Source: Aquiflexum lacus (GTDB lineage: Bacteria > Bacteroidota > Bacteroidia > Cytophagales > Cyclobacteriaceae). Taken from it: a stretch of 64,000 nt of DNA. A model generated the notes under the pieces. It was given only the letters and a program-made list of their open reading frames with translations, was not told the origin of the DNA and made no database searches. Numbering within the stretch: the first letter of the stretch is position 1; each line of letters starts with the position of its first letter. Below, piece by piece: positions 17,733-27,472 of this stretch. The stretch spans positions 62,001 through 126,000 of the forward strand of contig NZ_JABFHF010000014.1 in assembly GCF_015476655.1 (NCBI RefSeq). The letters are read 5' to 3'. The position numbers were made by a program, and so were the translations under genes.

Positions 17733-19115
17733 ATGGAAAACCAACAACTAGGAAAAATATTGATTATTGATGACAATGAGGACTTGCTCTTTGCTGCCAA
17801 AATGTTGTTAAAAAAACATGCAAAAGAAGTATCTATTGAAAAGGATCCCCGAAGGATCCCTTTTCTGATCAATAACAACAGCTATGATGTCATCTTGCTT
17901 GATATGAATTTCACGGATGATACTACATCAGGAAAGGAAGGATTTCATTGGCTTAAACAAATAAAGGAAATTGATCCTAAGGCGGTGGTTATTCTAATTA
18001 CAGCCTTTGGAGATGTGGAAATGGCCGTTCAGGCATTGAAAGAAGGCGCAACTGATTTTATCCTCAAACCATGGCAAAATGAAAAACTGTTGGCCACCCT
18101 CAACGCTGCTTCCCGCCTGAAAGACAGCTACAATCAAGTTGAGAAGCTTTCTACCAAGCAGAAGCAATTACAATCTGATCTCAAAAAACCTTATGCGGAT
18201 ATCATTGGACAAAGTGCTTCAATGAAGAATATTTTTTCCATCATTGACAAAGTTGCCAAGACTGATGCAAATATTTTGATTTTGGGAGAAAATGGAACCG
18301 GAAAGGAATTGATTGCAAGAGCTATTCATGACAGGTCCCATAGAAGAGATGATATATTTGTAGGTGTGGATATGGGGGCAATTACTGAGACTTTGTTTGA
18401 AAGCGAGTTATTTGGCCACAAAAGGGGCTCTTTTACGGATGCCAAGGAAGACCGTGCAGGAAGGTTTGAAATTGCGGACAAGGGAACCCTATTTTTAGAT
18501 GAAATAGGAAATCTTAGCATGCCCTTACAATCAAAATTATTAACTGTTCTGCAAAAAAGAGAAGTTACCAGGATCGGTACCAACAAATCCATACCGGTAG
18601 ATATCCGATTGATCTGTGCCACGAATATGCATATTCATGATATGGTGATGGACAATACTTTCCGTCAGGATTTGCTTTACAGGATCAATACGGTTGAAAT
18701 TTTCCTTCCCCCATTAAGAGACCGGCAGGATGATATTCCTTTACTCGCGAATCATTTCTTGAAAAGCTATTCGCAGAAGTATAGGAAGGAATTCAAAGGA
18801 TTTTCTCCTAACGCCATGCAATTGCTTCAAAAATACAACTGGCCCGGTAATATCAGAGAACTACAACACGCCATTGAAAGGGCCATCATCATGGCTGAAG
18901 GTGAATTATTGGATAGCAGGGATTTCTTTTTCCTTTCTGCAAAACCTTCCAATGAAAAAGCTGCAGTGCCAAATACTTTCAATCTGGACGAAGTAGAAAA
19001 AAATTATATCCAAAAAGCAATTGACAAAAATGGAGGTAATATCTCCAAAGCGGCCAAAGAATTGGGATTGACAAGAGCCTCCCTATACAGAAGATTGGAA
19101 AAATATGGATTATAA
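17733..19115 (+). CDS. Sigma-54-type response regulator (NtrC family)
   Basis: Two-component regulator of 460 residues from the ATG at 17733. An upstream in-frame reading adds 18 codons but has no receiver-like sequence. Domains: receiver (IIDDNE acidic pocket, phospho-acceptor in VILLDMNF, Lys in ILKPW), AAA+ module with Walker A GENGTGKE and Walker B GTLFLDEIG, and a C-terminal Fis-type helix-turn-helix (GNISKAAKELGLTRASLYRRL). The loop that contacts sigma-54, normally GAFTGA, reads GSFTDA here. It overlaps the downstream kinase gene by 11 bp and forms a pair with it. Target genes cannot be inferred. Confidence 0.93.
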   Translation: MENQQLGKILIIDDNEDLLFAAKMLLKKHAKEVSIEKDPRRIPFLINNNSYDVILLDMNFTDDTTSGKEGFHWLKQIKEIDPKAVVILITAFGDVEMAVQALKEGATDFILKPWQNEKLLATLNAASRLKDSYNQVEKLSTKQKQLQSDLKKPYADIIGQSASMKNIFSIIDKVAKTDANILILGENGTGKELIARAIHDRSHRRDDIFVGVDMGAITETLFESELFGHKRGSFTDAKEDRAGRFEIADKGTLFLDEIGNLSMPLQSKLLTVLQKREVTRIGTNKSIPVDIRLICATNMHIHDMVMDNTFRQDLLYRINTVEIFLPPLRDRQDDIPLLANHFLKSYSQKYRKEFKGFSPNAMQLLQKYNWPGNIRELQHAIERAIIMAEGELLDSRDFFFLSAKPSNEKAAVPNTFNLDEVEKNYIQKAIDKNGGNISKAAKELGLTRASLYRRLEKYGL

Positions 19116-20448
19116 GGTTGGCTTATTAGGTAGAATTATTCTCCTAGCTATTTCACTTTTTTTACTTGCTTATTTTATCCTAAATGGAGCAGGGGTATTC
19201 GCCATATCCCTGTTCATTATTTTGATTTTGGCTCAGATAGTTTTTTTTCTCAGTTATGCAGAAAGCTCTTTCAAAAAGGTAAGGCAATTTCTAGATAACA
19301 TCAAGCAGGATAATTACACCAATGTCTATCCTGTCAAATTTGATGGTACTGAGACTGACGATCTACATATTGAGTTCAATGCCATTTTGGCAAAACTTCT
19401 GGAGGATCAGGCAGAAAAAGAAGCCAATTACCAATATTTTCGCTCGGTCTTTCAACACCTGAGTATCGGTTTGATCACCTTTGGTGAGGATGGCAAAGTA
19501 CAGATCGTCAATACAGCAGCCAAAAGAATGCTCAATATTCTTCAACTCAATAATATAACGGAGGTTGAAAAAATCAATAAAGAACTTCATCATGCCATTC
19601 ATTCCCTTCGGACAGGCGGAAGTGAACTGATCAAAATAGCCCACCCTGATGGTATCATGCAGCTTTCGGTTTATGTGATCGAACTGGTTTTAAGGGACAC
19701 CAAATTCAAATTGGTATCCCTTCAGAATATTCAGAGTGAGTTGGAGGAAAAGGAAATGGAGGCCTGGCAGAACCTTGTTCGCGTCCTGACCCATGAAATC
19801 ATGAACAGCATTGCTCCTATTTCTTCTTTGGCATCTACCGTGAAAGGCGATATGGAGTCCAAGATGGATATCAATGAACCCATCCAGCCGAATGATTTGG
19901 AAGATTATTTGATGGCCCTCAGCACCATCGAAAAAAGAAGTGAGGGCATGATCAATTTTGTAAGTGATTTCAGGAGTCTTGCCCATATTCCCACGCCAAA
20001 ATTCCAAACGATAAGGCTTAAGGGGCTTTTTGACCAATTGGAAACTTTGATGCAGCATCAGTTTGACACCAATAAGATACAGTTCAAAAAACATATCGAA
20101 CCTGAAAATTTGATTCTTTTTGGTGATCAGACCTTGATCGAACAGGTTTTGATCAATTTGATACAAAATGCAATTCAGGCAGTAGAGGACACAGTAAGCA
20201 GAATAATTTCGCTTGATGCATTTATAGATGAATCCGGGAAAATAATCCTTGAAATAACTGACAGCGGAAGGGGAATTGAAGAAGATGCATTGCCCAAAAT
20301 ATTTATTCCTTTCTTTACCACAAAAAAGAAAGGATCAGGAATAGGATTGAGTCTGTCCAAGCAGATTATGCGGAGACACAAAGGCAATATTCAGGTTAGA
20401 TCAAAACTTGGGGAAGGAACAACCTTCAAATTGATATTCAATGCTTAG
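19105..20448 (+). CDS. Sensor histidine kinase (NtrY-like)
   Basis: A 447-residue inner-membrane kinase, cognate partner of the NtrC-type regulator just upstream (11-bp overlap). Two TM helices lie at about 8-28 and 30-50 with almost no periplasmic loop, so the stimulus is probably cytoplasmic or intramembrane. A HAMP-like linker, a PAS domain (FRSVFQHLSIGLITFGEDGKVQIVN, about 112-136), the HisKA motif LTHEIMNSIAPISSL with phosphorylated His, and a HATPase_c domain with N-box QNAIQA, DSGRGI and GSGIGLSLS follow. It is convergent with the lipoprotein gene at 20462. Confidence 0.93.
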   Translation: MDYKVGLLGRIILLAISLFLLAYFILNGAGVFAISLFIILILAQIVFFLSYAESSFKKVRQFLDNIKQDNYTNVYPVKFDGTETDDLHIEFNAILAKLLEDQAEKEANYQYFRSVFQHLSIGLITFGEDGKVQIVNTAAKRMLNILQLNNITEVEKINKELHHAIHSLRTGGSELIKIAHPDGIMQLSVYVIELVLRDTKFKLVSLQNIQSELEEKEMEAWQNLVRVLTHEIMNSIAPISSLASTVKGDMESKMDINEPIQPNDLEDYLMALSTIEKRSEGMINFVSDFRSLAHIPTPKFQTIRLKGLFDQLETLMQHQFDTNKIQFKKHIEPENLILFGDQTLIEQVLINLIQNAIQAVEDTVSRIISLDAFIDESGKIILEITDSGRGIEEDALPKIFIPFFTTKKKGSGIGLSLSKQIMRRHKGNIQVRSKLGEGTTFKLIFNA

Positions 20449-20461
20449 AAATAATTGCCCT

Positions 20462-20914
20462 TTATTTGGAATAAATGAACCCGAGTCCATCGCAAGCAGC
20501 CCATGAGAAATTTGTGAGATTTTTTGAGTTATTGATATACAAAAACTCCTGATTGCCTTCACCGCAATTGGCAACCAAATCCAAATTGGTTTCAAAAGTA
20601 AGTATTAGCTCAAATAAATGGGCTGAATTATCAGAAGGAATCAACTCATAAAGACCTAATGCCTGTTCGGGCACCGTTAGTAATTTACCACTACCCTTGA
20701 TTTTATTGGTGATTTTGATAAAAGAACCATCATCATTGAAAATATATTTTTCTGAAAAATCAATCTCACTTCCAGAATAGTCAAGGTTGGAAATAGAGCC
20801 TGTTACTTCTACCAAATTCCAATAGCCAAGTATATTGATTTCCGGATCTTTATCAACCTGTTGGCAAGAAGATAAAACCACAAAAAATAAAAATGGAATA
20901 AATAACTTTTTCAT
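20462..20914 (-). CDS. Lipocalin-like lipoprotein
   Basis: A 150-residue lipoprotein with signal ending VVLSSC (Cys17). The mature part begins GYWNLVEVTGSIS, ends FSWAACDGLGFIYSK, and contains strand pairs such as EKYIFNDDGSFIKITN. This layout (GxW start, beta strands, length about 130) resembles the lipocalin-like domains often seen in Bacteroidota lipoproteins. The ligand is unknown. The interval 20915-21204 is AT-rich and shows no gene. Confidence 0.7.
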   Translation of the reverse strand: MKKLFIPFLFFVVLSSCQQVDKDPEINILGYWNLVEVTGSISNLDYSGSEIDFSEKYIFNDDGSFIKITNKIKGSGKLLTVPEQALGLYELIPSDNSAHLFELILTFETNLDLVANCGEGNQEFLYINNSKNLTNFSWAACDGLGFIYSK

Positions 20915-21225
20915 ACTTTTTAAAATAAAGACTAATGTTCAATACGCTGAACATGTTTCGAAGTTGGTAATAATCGGTCTGATGTCAAAGAAAAATTGAG
21001 AAAATGCTCAATTAGCTATTCGCTTTAATTAGTGATAAATCTTTTGTTTTTGGAGCAAATCAACAAAATCAAATCAAATTTCAACTAGTCATAAGGAATT
21101 TTAACAGTCAGTTAACTATTTATTCACAATACCAAACTAAATTTTAAAAAACTTATCCTTTTCATAATATCCTTTTCATCATTAGTTTTTAGAGCATATA
21201 TATATTGCAAACAAAACTGACAGAC

Positions 21226-22077
21226 TTGAAAACTCATTTCAAAACTATCGTCATCTCTGATGTACATCTAGGTACTAAAGGAGCAAAGGCAAAAGAAGTC
21301 GCCCATTTTCTGAAGCAATACACTTGTGAAAACCTGATTCTCAACGGTGACATTATCGACGGATGGCAGCTTCGCAAATCAGGTTCATGGAAAAGGAAGC
21401 ATACCCGGTTTTTCAATAGAATGCTGAAAATGATCGAAAGAGACAACACCAAGGTGTTTTATCTGAGAGGCAACCATGATGATTTTCTGGATCAGATTCT
21501 TCCATTACAGATTGGAAATGTTTCAATCCAAACTGACATGATTTATGAAAGTAACGGTAAAAAATTCTTTGTCACACATGGAGATATTTTCGACAGCATT
21601 ACGACAAATCTTAGGTGGATTGCTTATTTGGGAGATGTCGGTTACACTTTTCTGCTTTGGCTAAATAGGTTGGTGAATTATCATCGAAGAAAAAAGGGCT
21701 TACCTTATTATTCATTAAGCCAATTTATAAAAGGAAAGGTAAAGTCAGCCGTTTCGTACATCGATCAATACGAGGAAGAATTGGCCAAAATGGCTAAAGC
21801 AAAGGGTTGTGACGGTATCATTTGCGGACATATACACAAAGCTGAAAACAGGGATATCAATGGAGTTACCTACCTCAATTCCGGTGATTGGGTAGAAACA
21901 ATGAGTGCATTGGTAGAAGACCATGATGGAACATGGCAATTGATCTATTATAATGAAATCAATTTCAAAAAAATGTCTTCTGAAAAAACCGTCTCACTGG
22001 AAACCCTGAAAGATTATAAGACTGTTGCGTTCACCAAACCAGCGGAAGATCTAAATTATCCTAATTTCCTACTCTGA
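21226..22077 (+). CDS. LpxH-like metallophosphoesterase
   Basis: Calcineurin-fold phosphoesterase of 283 residues, related to UDP-2,3-diacylglucosamine diphosphatases but distinct from the lpxH product at 15283. Metal-binding motifs in order are SDVHLG, NGDIIDGW, GNHDD, THGD and CGHIH. A basic or aromatic insert (RKSGSWKRKHTRFFNR and LNRLVNYHRRKKGLPYY) suggests membrane or lipid contact. No ATG is available. TTG at 21226 gives the usual short lead-in before the first motif; TTG at 21205 is an alternative. One base separates it from the downstream glycosyltransferase, so both are likely co-translated and may act on the same glycolipid (inference). Confidence 0.85.
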   Translation: MKTHFKTIVISDVHLGTKGAKAKEVAHFLKQYTCENLILNGDIIDGWQLRKSGSWKRKHTRFFNRMLKMIERDNTKVFYLRGNHDDFLDQILPLQIGNVSIQTDMIYESNGKKFFVTHGDIFDSITTNLRWIAYLGDVGYTFLLWLNRLVNYHRRKKGLPYYSLSQFIKGKVKSAVSYIDQYEEELAKMAKAKGCDGIICGHIHKAENRDINGVTYLNSGDWVETMSALVEDHDGTWQLIYYNEINFKKMSSEKTVSLETLKDYKTVAFTKPAEDLNYPNFLL

Positions 22078-22078
22078 A

Positions 22079-23221
22079 ATGAAGTTTTTCTTTATTGTCC
22101 AAGGTGAAGGAAGGGGTCACATGACCCAGGCAATTTCTATGTCCCACATGTTGGAACAAAGTGGACACGAAGTATGTGCAGTATGCGTGGGAAAAAGCAA
22201 AAGAAGAGAAATTCCAGATTTTTTTTCTTCCAAAATCAAGGCTCCGATTTATCTTTTCGAAAGCCCAAATTTTGTGACAGACAAGAAAAACAAAGGCATC
22301 AAATTGGGCAAAACAATCACTCATAATTTATCTAAAATCAATCATTTCAAAAAAAGCCTAAAAGAAATCCATCAACTTGTAACAGCACACCAACCTGATA
22401 TCATCCTCAATTTCTATGATCTGTTGGGAGGTCTTTATAAAATGCTCTTCCAACCGACTTGCCGACATTGGACAATAGGGCACCAATATCTAATCAACCA
22501 TCCTGAATTCCCTTATCCCAATGGAAATAGCTTTCAGAAACTACTATTTCAACTTAATACAAAAATCACAGCACTTGGATCAGAAATGGAATTGGCACTT
22601 TCATTCAGACCACTTAATCCTACTCAGAGTGGTAATACTTTTGTCCTACCACCCCTACTTAGAAACGAAATAAAAAATTCAACCCCTTACAGCAGCGATT
22701 TTTACTTAACCTACATGGTTAATCAGGGATACAGCGATGAAATCCTCTTATTTGCCAAACAATACCCCTTCATTAAAATTGAGGCGTTTTGGGATAAAAT
22801 AGGAGCTCCTATCATGTACAAACCTTTGGAAAACCTGACTTTCCATCAATTAAATGACCGTTTATTTTTAGAAAAAATGTCACAATGTAAAGGTTTGGTG
22901 ACTACAGCAGGATTTGAATCCGTTTGTGAGGCAATGTATTTAGGAAAACCCGTCATGATGGTTCCGGTAAAGGGGCAATTTGAACAAGCCTGCAATGCCA
23001 TTGATGCCAAAATAGCTGGTGCCGGAATCATGTCCGACAACTTTGATTTTAATAAAGTAGAAACCTATCTCAATTCCGGAAATTTCATTCCAGTTTCATC
23101 AAAAGAATGGGTTGATAGTTTTGAAGAAAAGTTTTTCAGTATTTTAAATAGTTTGTCAAGTCCGAAAAATTTAAAAAAGGTCAACAGACCGATTCTTTTA
23201 AAAAAAGTTTTCGCCAGTTAA
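22079..23221 (+). CDS. Glycosyltransferase, GT28/MurG-like fold
   Basis: A 380-residue GT-B type transferase. The N-terminal VQGEGRGHMTQAISMSHML matches the acceptor-side loop of GT28-like enzymes. The C-terminal donor domain has CKGLVTTAGFESVCEAMYLGKPVMMVPVKGQFEQACNA, the typical nucleotide-sugar binding segment. It would transfer a sugar from a UDP-sugar to a lipid or small acceptor; neither is identified. It directly follows the LpxH-like phosphoesterase (1-bp gap), which favours a glycolipid pathway. Confidence 0.82.
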   Translation: MKFFFIVQGEGRGHMTQAISMSHMLEQSGHEVCAVCVGKSKRREIPDFFSSKIKAPIYLFESPNFVTDKKNKGIKLGKTITHNLSKINHFKKSLKEIHQLVTAHQPDIILNFYDLLGGLYKMLFQPTCRHWTIGHQYLINHPEFPYPNGNSFQKLLFQLNTKITALGSEMELALSFRPLNPTQSGNTFVLPPLLRNEIKNSTPYSSDFYLTYMVNQGYSDEILLFAKQYPFIKIEAFWDKIGAPIMYKPLENLTFHQLNDRLFLEKMSQCKGLVTTAGFESVCEAMYLGKPVMMVPVKGQFEQACNAIDAKIAGAGIMSDNFDFNKVETYLNSGNFIPVSSKEWVDSFEEKFFSILNSLSSPKNLKKVNRPILLKKVFAS

Positions 23222-23581
23222 TTCAAATAACCAGAAAAACAACTATGGAATCACCAGCCCATATCACAGATTAATTTTTTAATATTTACGTTTTGGAACT
23301 TTTGGTTTATAATTTCATTCCCTTTATACCCAAATATAATTCCTTATTTTTTAAACAAATCAGCGTTTTTTACAACATTCTACCAGTTACAAGGTTTATC
23401 CTTCGTTAGGTATTTTTTAATTTTGAAATAATCAATCGGTTAATTCAAAAACATCAAATACTAACATTTAAATCGATTGCGGAAAAAACATATTTAAAAA
23501 TTTCAGAGAAGTCATATCCAAAAAGGATCAACTATTATAAAAATGGGTAAATTCGGGATAGATTATTTGGATCAGGTTTAA
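23222..23581. other. 360-bp intergenic region with leader mini-ORF
   Basis: AT-rich region without a full gene. Two related boxes, read on opposite strands, share CGATTG: AACCGATTG (complement of about 23433-23441) and AATCGATTG (about 23471-23479). They could be operator half-sites for a regulator of the glucosidase gene. A 12-codon reading frame (ATG at 23543) ends with TAA at 23579-23581, exactly adjoining the glucosidase ATG. Confidence 0.35.
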
Positions 23582-26257
23582 ATGAATATAGAAAAATTAA
23601 GGCTTCAAGAAGATAGAGAAAGGAAAAAACATTGGAAAAAATGGGGGCCTTATCTGACAGAACGGCAATGGGGAACCGTAAGGGAAGACTATAGTCCTAA
23701 TGGTGCTGCATGGGACAATGTTACCCACGACGAGGCCCGAAGTAAGGCATATAGATGGGGAGAGGAAGGAATCGGCGGGATATCTGATTACAAACAAAAT
23801 TTATGTTTTGCATGGGCATTTTGGAATGGTAAAGACTCACTGATTAAAGAGAGATTATTTGGTTTGACTGGACATCAGGGCAATCATGGTGAAGATGTAA
23901 AGGAACTCTATTATTATCTTGACTCTACACCTACTCACAGTTATATGAAGATGCTTTACAAGTATCCTCAAAATGAATTTCCTTACAGTCAAATTCTGGA
24001 AGAAAACAGGAAACGAACCAAAACAGACCCCGAGTTTGAACTCATTGATACTGGCATCTTTGACAAAGATGAATATTTTGATATTTTTCTAGAGTATGCA
24101 AAAAATGACGCTGAGGACATCACTGCTTTTGCGACTATTTACAATAGAGGGCCTGAAGATGCGGAAATCTGGGTAATACCTACCATCTGGTTTAGAAAAA
24201 CATGGTTTACAGGACACGAACCATTTATGCCTAAACTAACCCTAAATGGCGAAAATACTATAAAAGCTTTTTCCCCCCAGAGAGGGAATTACTTTTTTAA
24301 TTTTGATGGAGATCCTGAATTTAAGTTTTGTGACAACGAGACAAACAGGGAAAAACTCTACAGTATCCCAAATGAAAAAATGTATCTGAAAGATGCCATC
24401 AATGATTATGTGGTGAACCGCTATTCCAGGCATCTGAATCCAAATGATTTTGGAACAAAGGCCTCTGCAATTTACAAATTAACCATCCCCGCCGGTGGTT
24501 CGCATGTGGTCAAGACTCGGATGACACATCAAAAAACCGAAGCAGCAATTGAACCCTGCGAACAGATAATGGCTGATAGGAAGAGAGAGGCGGATGAATT
24601 TTATGGTGAATTGCAGGAACGTGTCAAAGATGGGGACATGAGAGATATCCAAAGGCAAGCATATGCAGGGATGATGTGGGGCAAGCAATTTTATTACTAT
24701 AATGTAGATCGTTGGTTGGAAGGAGATCCAGGAAGATATTCACCTCCAAAAGAACGTAAAAAAGGAAGGAATAGTGATTGGAGACATCTCTACAATCAGG
24801 ATATCATCTCCATGCCCGACAAATGGGAGTACCCATGGTATGCGGTATGGGATTCCGCTTTCCATTGTATTCCAATTTCCAGGCTCGACCCTGATTTTGC
24901 CAAAGGACAACTTGTTTTGTTCTTAAACGAATCTTATATGCATCCAAATGGGCAGATTCCTGCCTATGAATGGAATTTCAATGATGTCAACCCTCCTGTC
25001 CATGCCTATGCCGTGCAGCGGGTCTATCAGATTGACAAAAAAATGAATGATGGCAAAGGAGATCAGGAATTCCTCGAAAGGGCATTTCACAAACTCATGA
25101 TCAACTTTACCTGGTGGGTCAACCAAAAGGATAGCGAGGGAAAGAATATTTTTGAAGGAGGATTTTTAGGTTTGGACAATATCTCCGTCATCGACAGGTC
25201 TCATGCCCATAGGTACAAAGGGAAATTAGAACAGGCCGACGCTACCTCTTGGATGGCAATGTTTTCGCTGAATATGATGCGGATTGCCCTAGATTTATGT
25301 GAGTTCAATAAAACCTATCAATTTACAGCCACTAAATTTTTAGAGCATTTCCTATACATAGCAGGGGCGATGAGCAACATTTCGGGAGAAAACATCAGCC
25401 TTTGGAATGATGAAGAAAACTTTTTCTTTGATGTCTTTCACCTTCCCGGAAAAGACCCTAAGGTCATGAAGCTCAAATCGATCGTTGGAATCATTCCATT
25501 GTTTGCTGTAGAATCAATTCGCGTGGAATTGTTTGATAGCCTTCCGGAATTCAAAGAGAGACTGGAATTCTTCCTTAAAGAAAAACCGAAATTAGCTGCA
25601 TTGGTGTCTAGTTGGATACAACCGGGGTTTGAAAAACGGAGGCTTTTTGCTTTATTGCGAGGACACCGGATGAAGAGTATTCTCAATAAAATGTTGGATT
25701 CAGAGGAGTTTTTAAGTGATTTCGGAATCAGGTCACTCTCCAAATTCCATAAAAAGAAACCCTACACCCTGAGAATCAATGGCGACGTCTTGAGTGTGAA
25801 ATATACACCGGGAGAATCCGATTCCATGATGTTTGGCGGAAACTCCAACTGGCGTGGGCCAATCTGGTTTCCGATCAATCACCTGATCATTGAATCCCTA
25901 AGGAAATTTGATTACTATTATGGTGGAGAATTTTCAATTGAATACCCAACTGGTTCCGGTAATTACGTCACCATGGATATTATCGCCCGAGAATTATCAC
26001 TAAGGTGCATCAAAATATTCCTAAAAGACGAAAATGGCCACAGACCCATGTATGGAAACAATCTTAAAATGCAGGAAGACCCCCATTTCAAAGACCATAT
26101 TTTGTTTTATGAATATTTCCATGGAGACAATGGGACTGGTCTCGGTGCTTCCCATCAGACAGGATGGACTGGTCTGGTTGCCGAAATGATCCATAAATAT
26201 TATAAATCAGAAAGAAGAACAGCGGAAGATGCTGAGGCCGAATTTAGAATACGATAA
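23582..26257 (+). CDS. Glucosidase, GH63/MGH1-type
   Basis: An 891-residue cytoplasmic-looking (no signal peptide) glycoside hydrolase. The sequence opens with a beta-sandwich-like N-terminal region (EDRERKKHWKKWGPYLTERQWGTVREDYS). A long (alpha/alpha)6-barrel follows with WEYPWYAVWDSAFH near residue 418, NGQIPAYEWNFNDVNPPVHAYA near 455, FLGLDNISVIDRS near 530 and GGNSNWRGPIWFPINHLIIESLRKF near 750. These fit the bacterial MGH1-type GH63 glucosidase group, acting on alpha-glucosides. The true substrate is not determinable. Its 3' end overlaps rnhB by 29 bp. Confidence 0.85.
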   Translation: MNIEKLRLQEDRERKKHWKKWGPYLTERQWGTVREDYSPNGAAWDNVTHDEARSKAYRWGEEGIGGISDYKQNLCFAWAFWNGKDSLIKERLFGLTGHQGNHGEDVKELYYYLDSTPTHSYMKMLYKYPQNEFPYSQILEENRKRTKTDPEFELIDTGIFDKDEYFDIFLEYAKNDAEDITAFATIYNRGPEDAEIWVIPTIWFRKTWFTGHEPFMPKLTLNGENTIKAFSPQRGNYFFNFDGDPEFKFCDNETNREKLYSIPNEKMYLKDAINDYVVNRYSRHLNPNDFGTKASAIYKLTIPAGGSHVVKTRMTHQKTEAAIEPCEQIMADRKREADEFYGELQERVKDGDMRDIQRQAYAGMMWGKQFYYYNVDRWLEGDPGRYSPPKERKKGRNSDWRHLYNQDIISMPDKWEYPWYAVWDSAFHCIPISRLDPDFAKGQLVLFLNESYMHPNGQIPAYEWNFNDVNPPVHAYAVQRVYQIDKKMNDGKGDQEFLERAFHKLMINFTWWVNQKDSEGKNIFEGGFLGLDNISVIDRSHAHRYKGKLEQADATSWMAMFSLNMMRIALDLCEFNKTYQFTATKFLEHFLYIAGAMSNISGENISLWNDEENFFFDVFHLPGKDPKVMKLKSIVGIIPLFAVESIRVELFDSLPEFKERLEFFLKEKPKLAALVSSWIQPGFEKRRLFALLRGHRMKSILNKMLDSEEFLSDFGIRSLSKFHKKKPYTLRINGDVLSVKYTPGESDSMMFGGNSNWRGPIWFPINHLIIESLRKFDYYYGGEFSIEYPTGSGNYVTMDIIARELSLRCIKIFLKDENGHRPMYGNNLKMQEDPHFKDHILFYEYFHGDNGTGLGASHQTGWTGLVAEMIHKYYKSERRTAEDAEAEFRIR

Positions 26258-26828
26258 GTTAGAAGCCGGCTGCGATGAAGTAGGACGAGGCTGTCTTTGC
26301 GGTCCGGTTGTAGCTGCTGCGGTTATTTTACCGGAAGGTTATGCCAATGAGTTTATCAATGACTCCAAAAAACTCAGTAAATCCAATCGGGAAAACTTAG
26401 TAGAGGAGATCAAAGCTTCTGCATTGGCCTGGTCCATTGCAGAAGCTAGTGTTGAAGAGATTGACGAAATTAATATTCTGAATGCTTCATTTTTGGCCAT
26501 GTCCCGGGCAGTGAAGAATCTGGAAGTGATCCCCCAACACCTTCTTATAGATGGAAATAGATTTAAAACGGATCTGAATATCCCTTTTGATTGCATCATC
26601 AAGGGAGATGGTAAATTTGCAAGCATCGCAGCTGCCTCTATTTTGGCAAAAGTTTATAGGGACAATTTGATGTCTGAATTTGCGAAAACCTATCCCGGAT
26701 ATGGCTGGGAGAAAAACGTAGGCTATCCTACCAAAACCCATAGAGCAGGAATCATCAAATTAGGATTAACACCAATTCACCGAAAGTCCTTCAGACATTT
26801 GCCCATTCAGCTGGAATTAGGTCTTTAA
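26229..26828 (+). CDS. rnhB: Ribonuclease HII
   Basis: A 199-residue endonuclease that cuts RNA in RNA-DNA hybrids and at single misincorporated ribonucleotides. Catalytic motifs are DEVGRG (about 16-21), the NDSKKLS segment near residue 43 and the LLIDGN segment near 104, with AAASILAKVYRD near 135. The ATG at 26229 lies inside the glucosidase gene in another frame (29-bp overlap). It ends in a 4-bp convergent overlap with the DsrE-like gene. Confidence 0.95.
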   Translation: MLRPNLEYDKLEAGCDEVGRGCLCGPVVAAAVILPEGYANEFINDSKKLSKSNRENLVEEIKASALAWSIAEASVEEIDEINILNASFLAMSRAVKNLEVIPQHLLIDGNRFKTDLNIPFDCIIKGDGKFASIAAASILAKVYRDNLMSEFAKTYPGYGWEKNVGYPTKTHRAGIIKLGLTPIHRKSFRHLPIQLELGL

Positions 26829-27364
26829 AATCGCATTAGCATATATCCTTGGGGCACATAAGTTGTCAATGTGGTCAACATGGACAAGGCAATCTCAGCA
26901 CCATCCCAAACATCCGTTGTTTTCATTTCCCTTGCGATCAAAGACTGCCCGCAGATATAGAACTCAACACCGGCATCTTTCAATGCCTCATATACCTGCA
27001 AATTAGGATTTTTTGTACCATATAGTTTTTCATAGTAACTGTCGTTCAGGATCGTGAAAATCGCCCCTCCGTGAACAGCTACTTTCACTTTTATATTCTC
27101 TCTTGGAACACCTCCAATGCCATGCAAATTGATCATCCTTGCAATGTTATCCACCATTCTGTTGATCTGCTTTGGATCATCACTTGCTGAAACCAAATCT
27201 ATGATGATTTTATAGTTACCATTTGGATCGGGTCTTTCTGTTGCTTCGGGAATTTCATAAATCCCTCCAAAACCTTGAACTATCGGAAATTGGGCTGTCT
27301 GTGCAATAGTCAAGGTTTTTAATAAGCTGACCAAACAGAAAAGGAGAAGCAGTTTCTTTTGCAT
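26825..27364 (-). CDS. Secreted DsrE-family protein
   Basis: A 179-residue protein with a signal peptide (LLLLFCLVSLLKTLTIAQ), then a DsrE/DsrF-like alpha-beta domain. Supporting segments are YKIIIDLVSASDDPKQINRMVDNIARMINLHGIGG, IKVKVAVHGGAIFTIL and VEFYICGQSLIAREM, with a Cys at the position often active in this family. The export signal sets it apart from cytoplasmic sulfur-relay proteins; periplasmic forms are common in Bacteroidota but of unknown role. It overlaps the 3' end of rnhB by 4 bp, tail to tail. Confidence 0.82.
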   Translation of the reverse strand: MQKKLLLLFCLVSLLKTLTIAQTAQFPIVQGFGGIYEIPEATERPDPNGNYKIIIDLVSASDDPKQINRMVDNIARMINLHGIGGVPRENIKVKVAVHGGAIFTILNDSYYEKLYGTKNPNLQVYEALKDAGVEFYICGQSLIAREMKTTDVWDGAEIALSMLTTLTTYVPQGYMLMRF

Positions 27365-27440
27365 TTTTTTTTAATTGGAAAGTTTGAAAAGTAGTCAAAT
27401 CGACTTTCGAATCAAACTGCTTTTATTCAAAAGTATAAAA

Positions 27441-27467
27441 AAGAAAAAGCCCCGGATAACCGAGGCC
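27441..27467 (-). terminator. Terminator of tRNA-Leu
   Basis: On the minus strand GCCTCGG (complement of 27460-27466) pairs with CCGGGGC (complement of 27449-27455) around TTAT, followed by TTTTTCTT. It starts 7 bp past the tRNA 3' end. Confidence 0.8.
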
Positions 27468-27472
27468 TGTTG

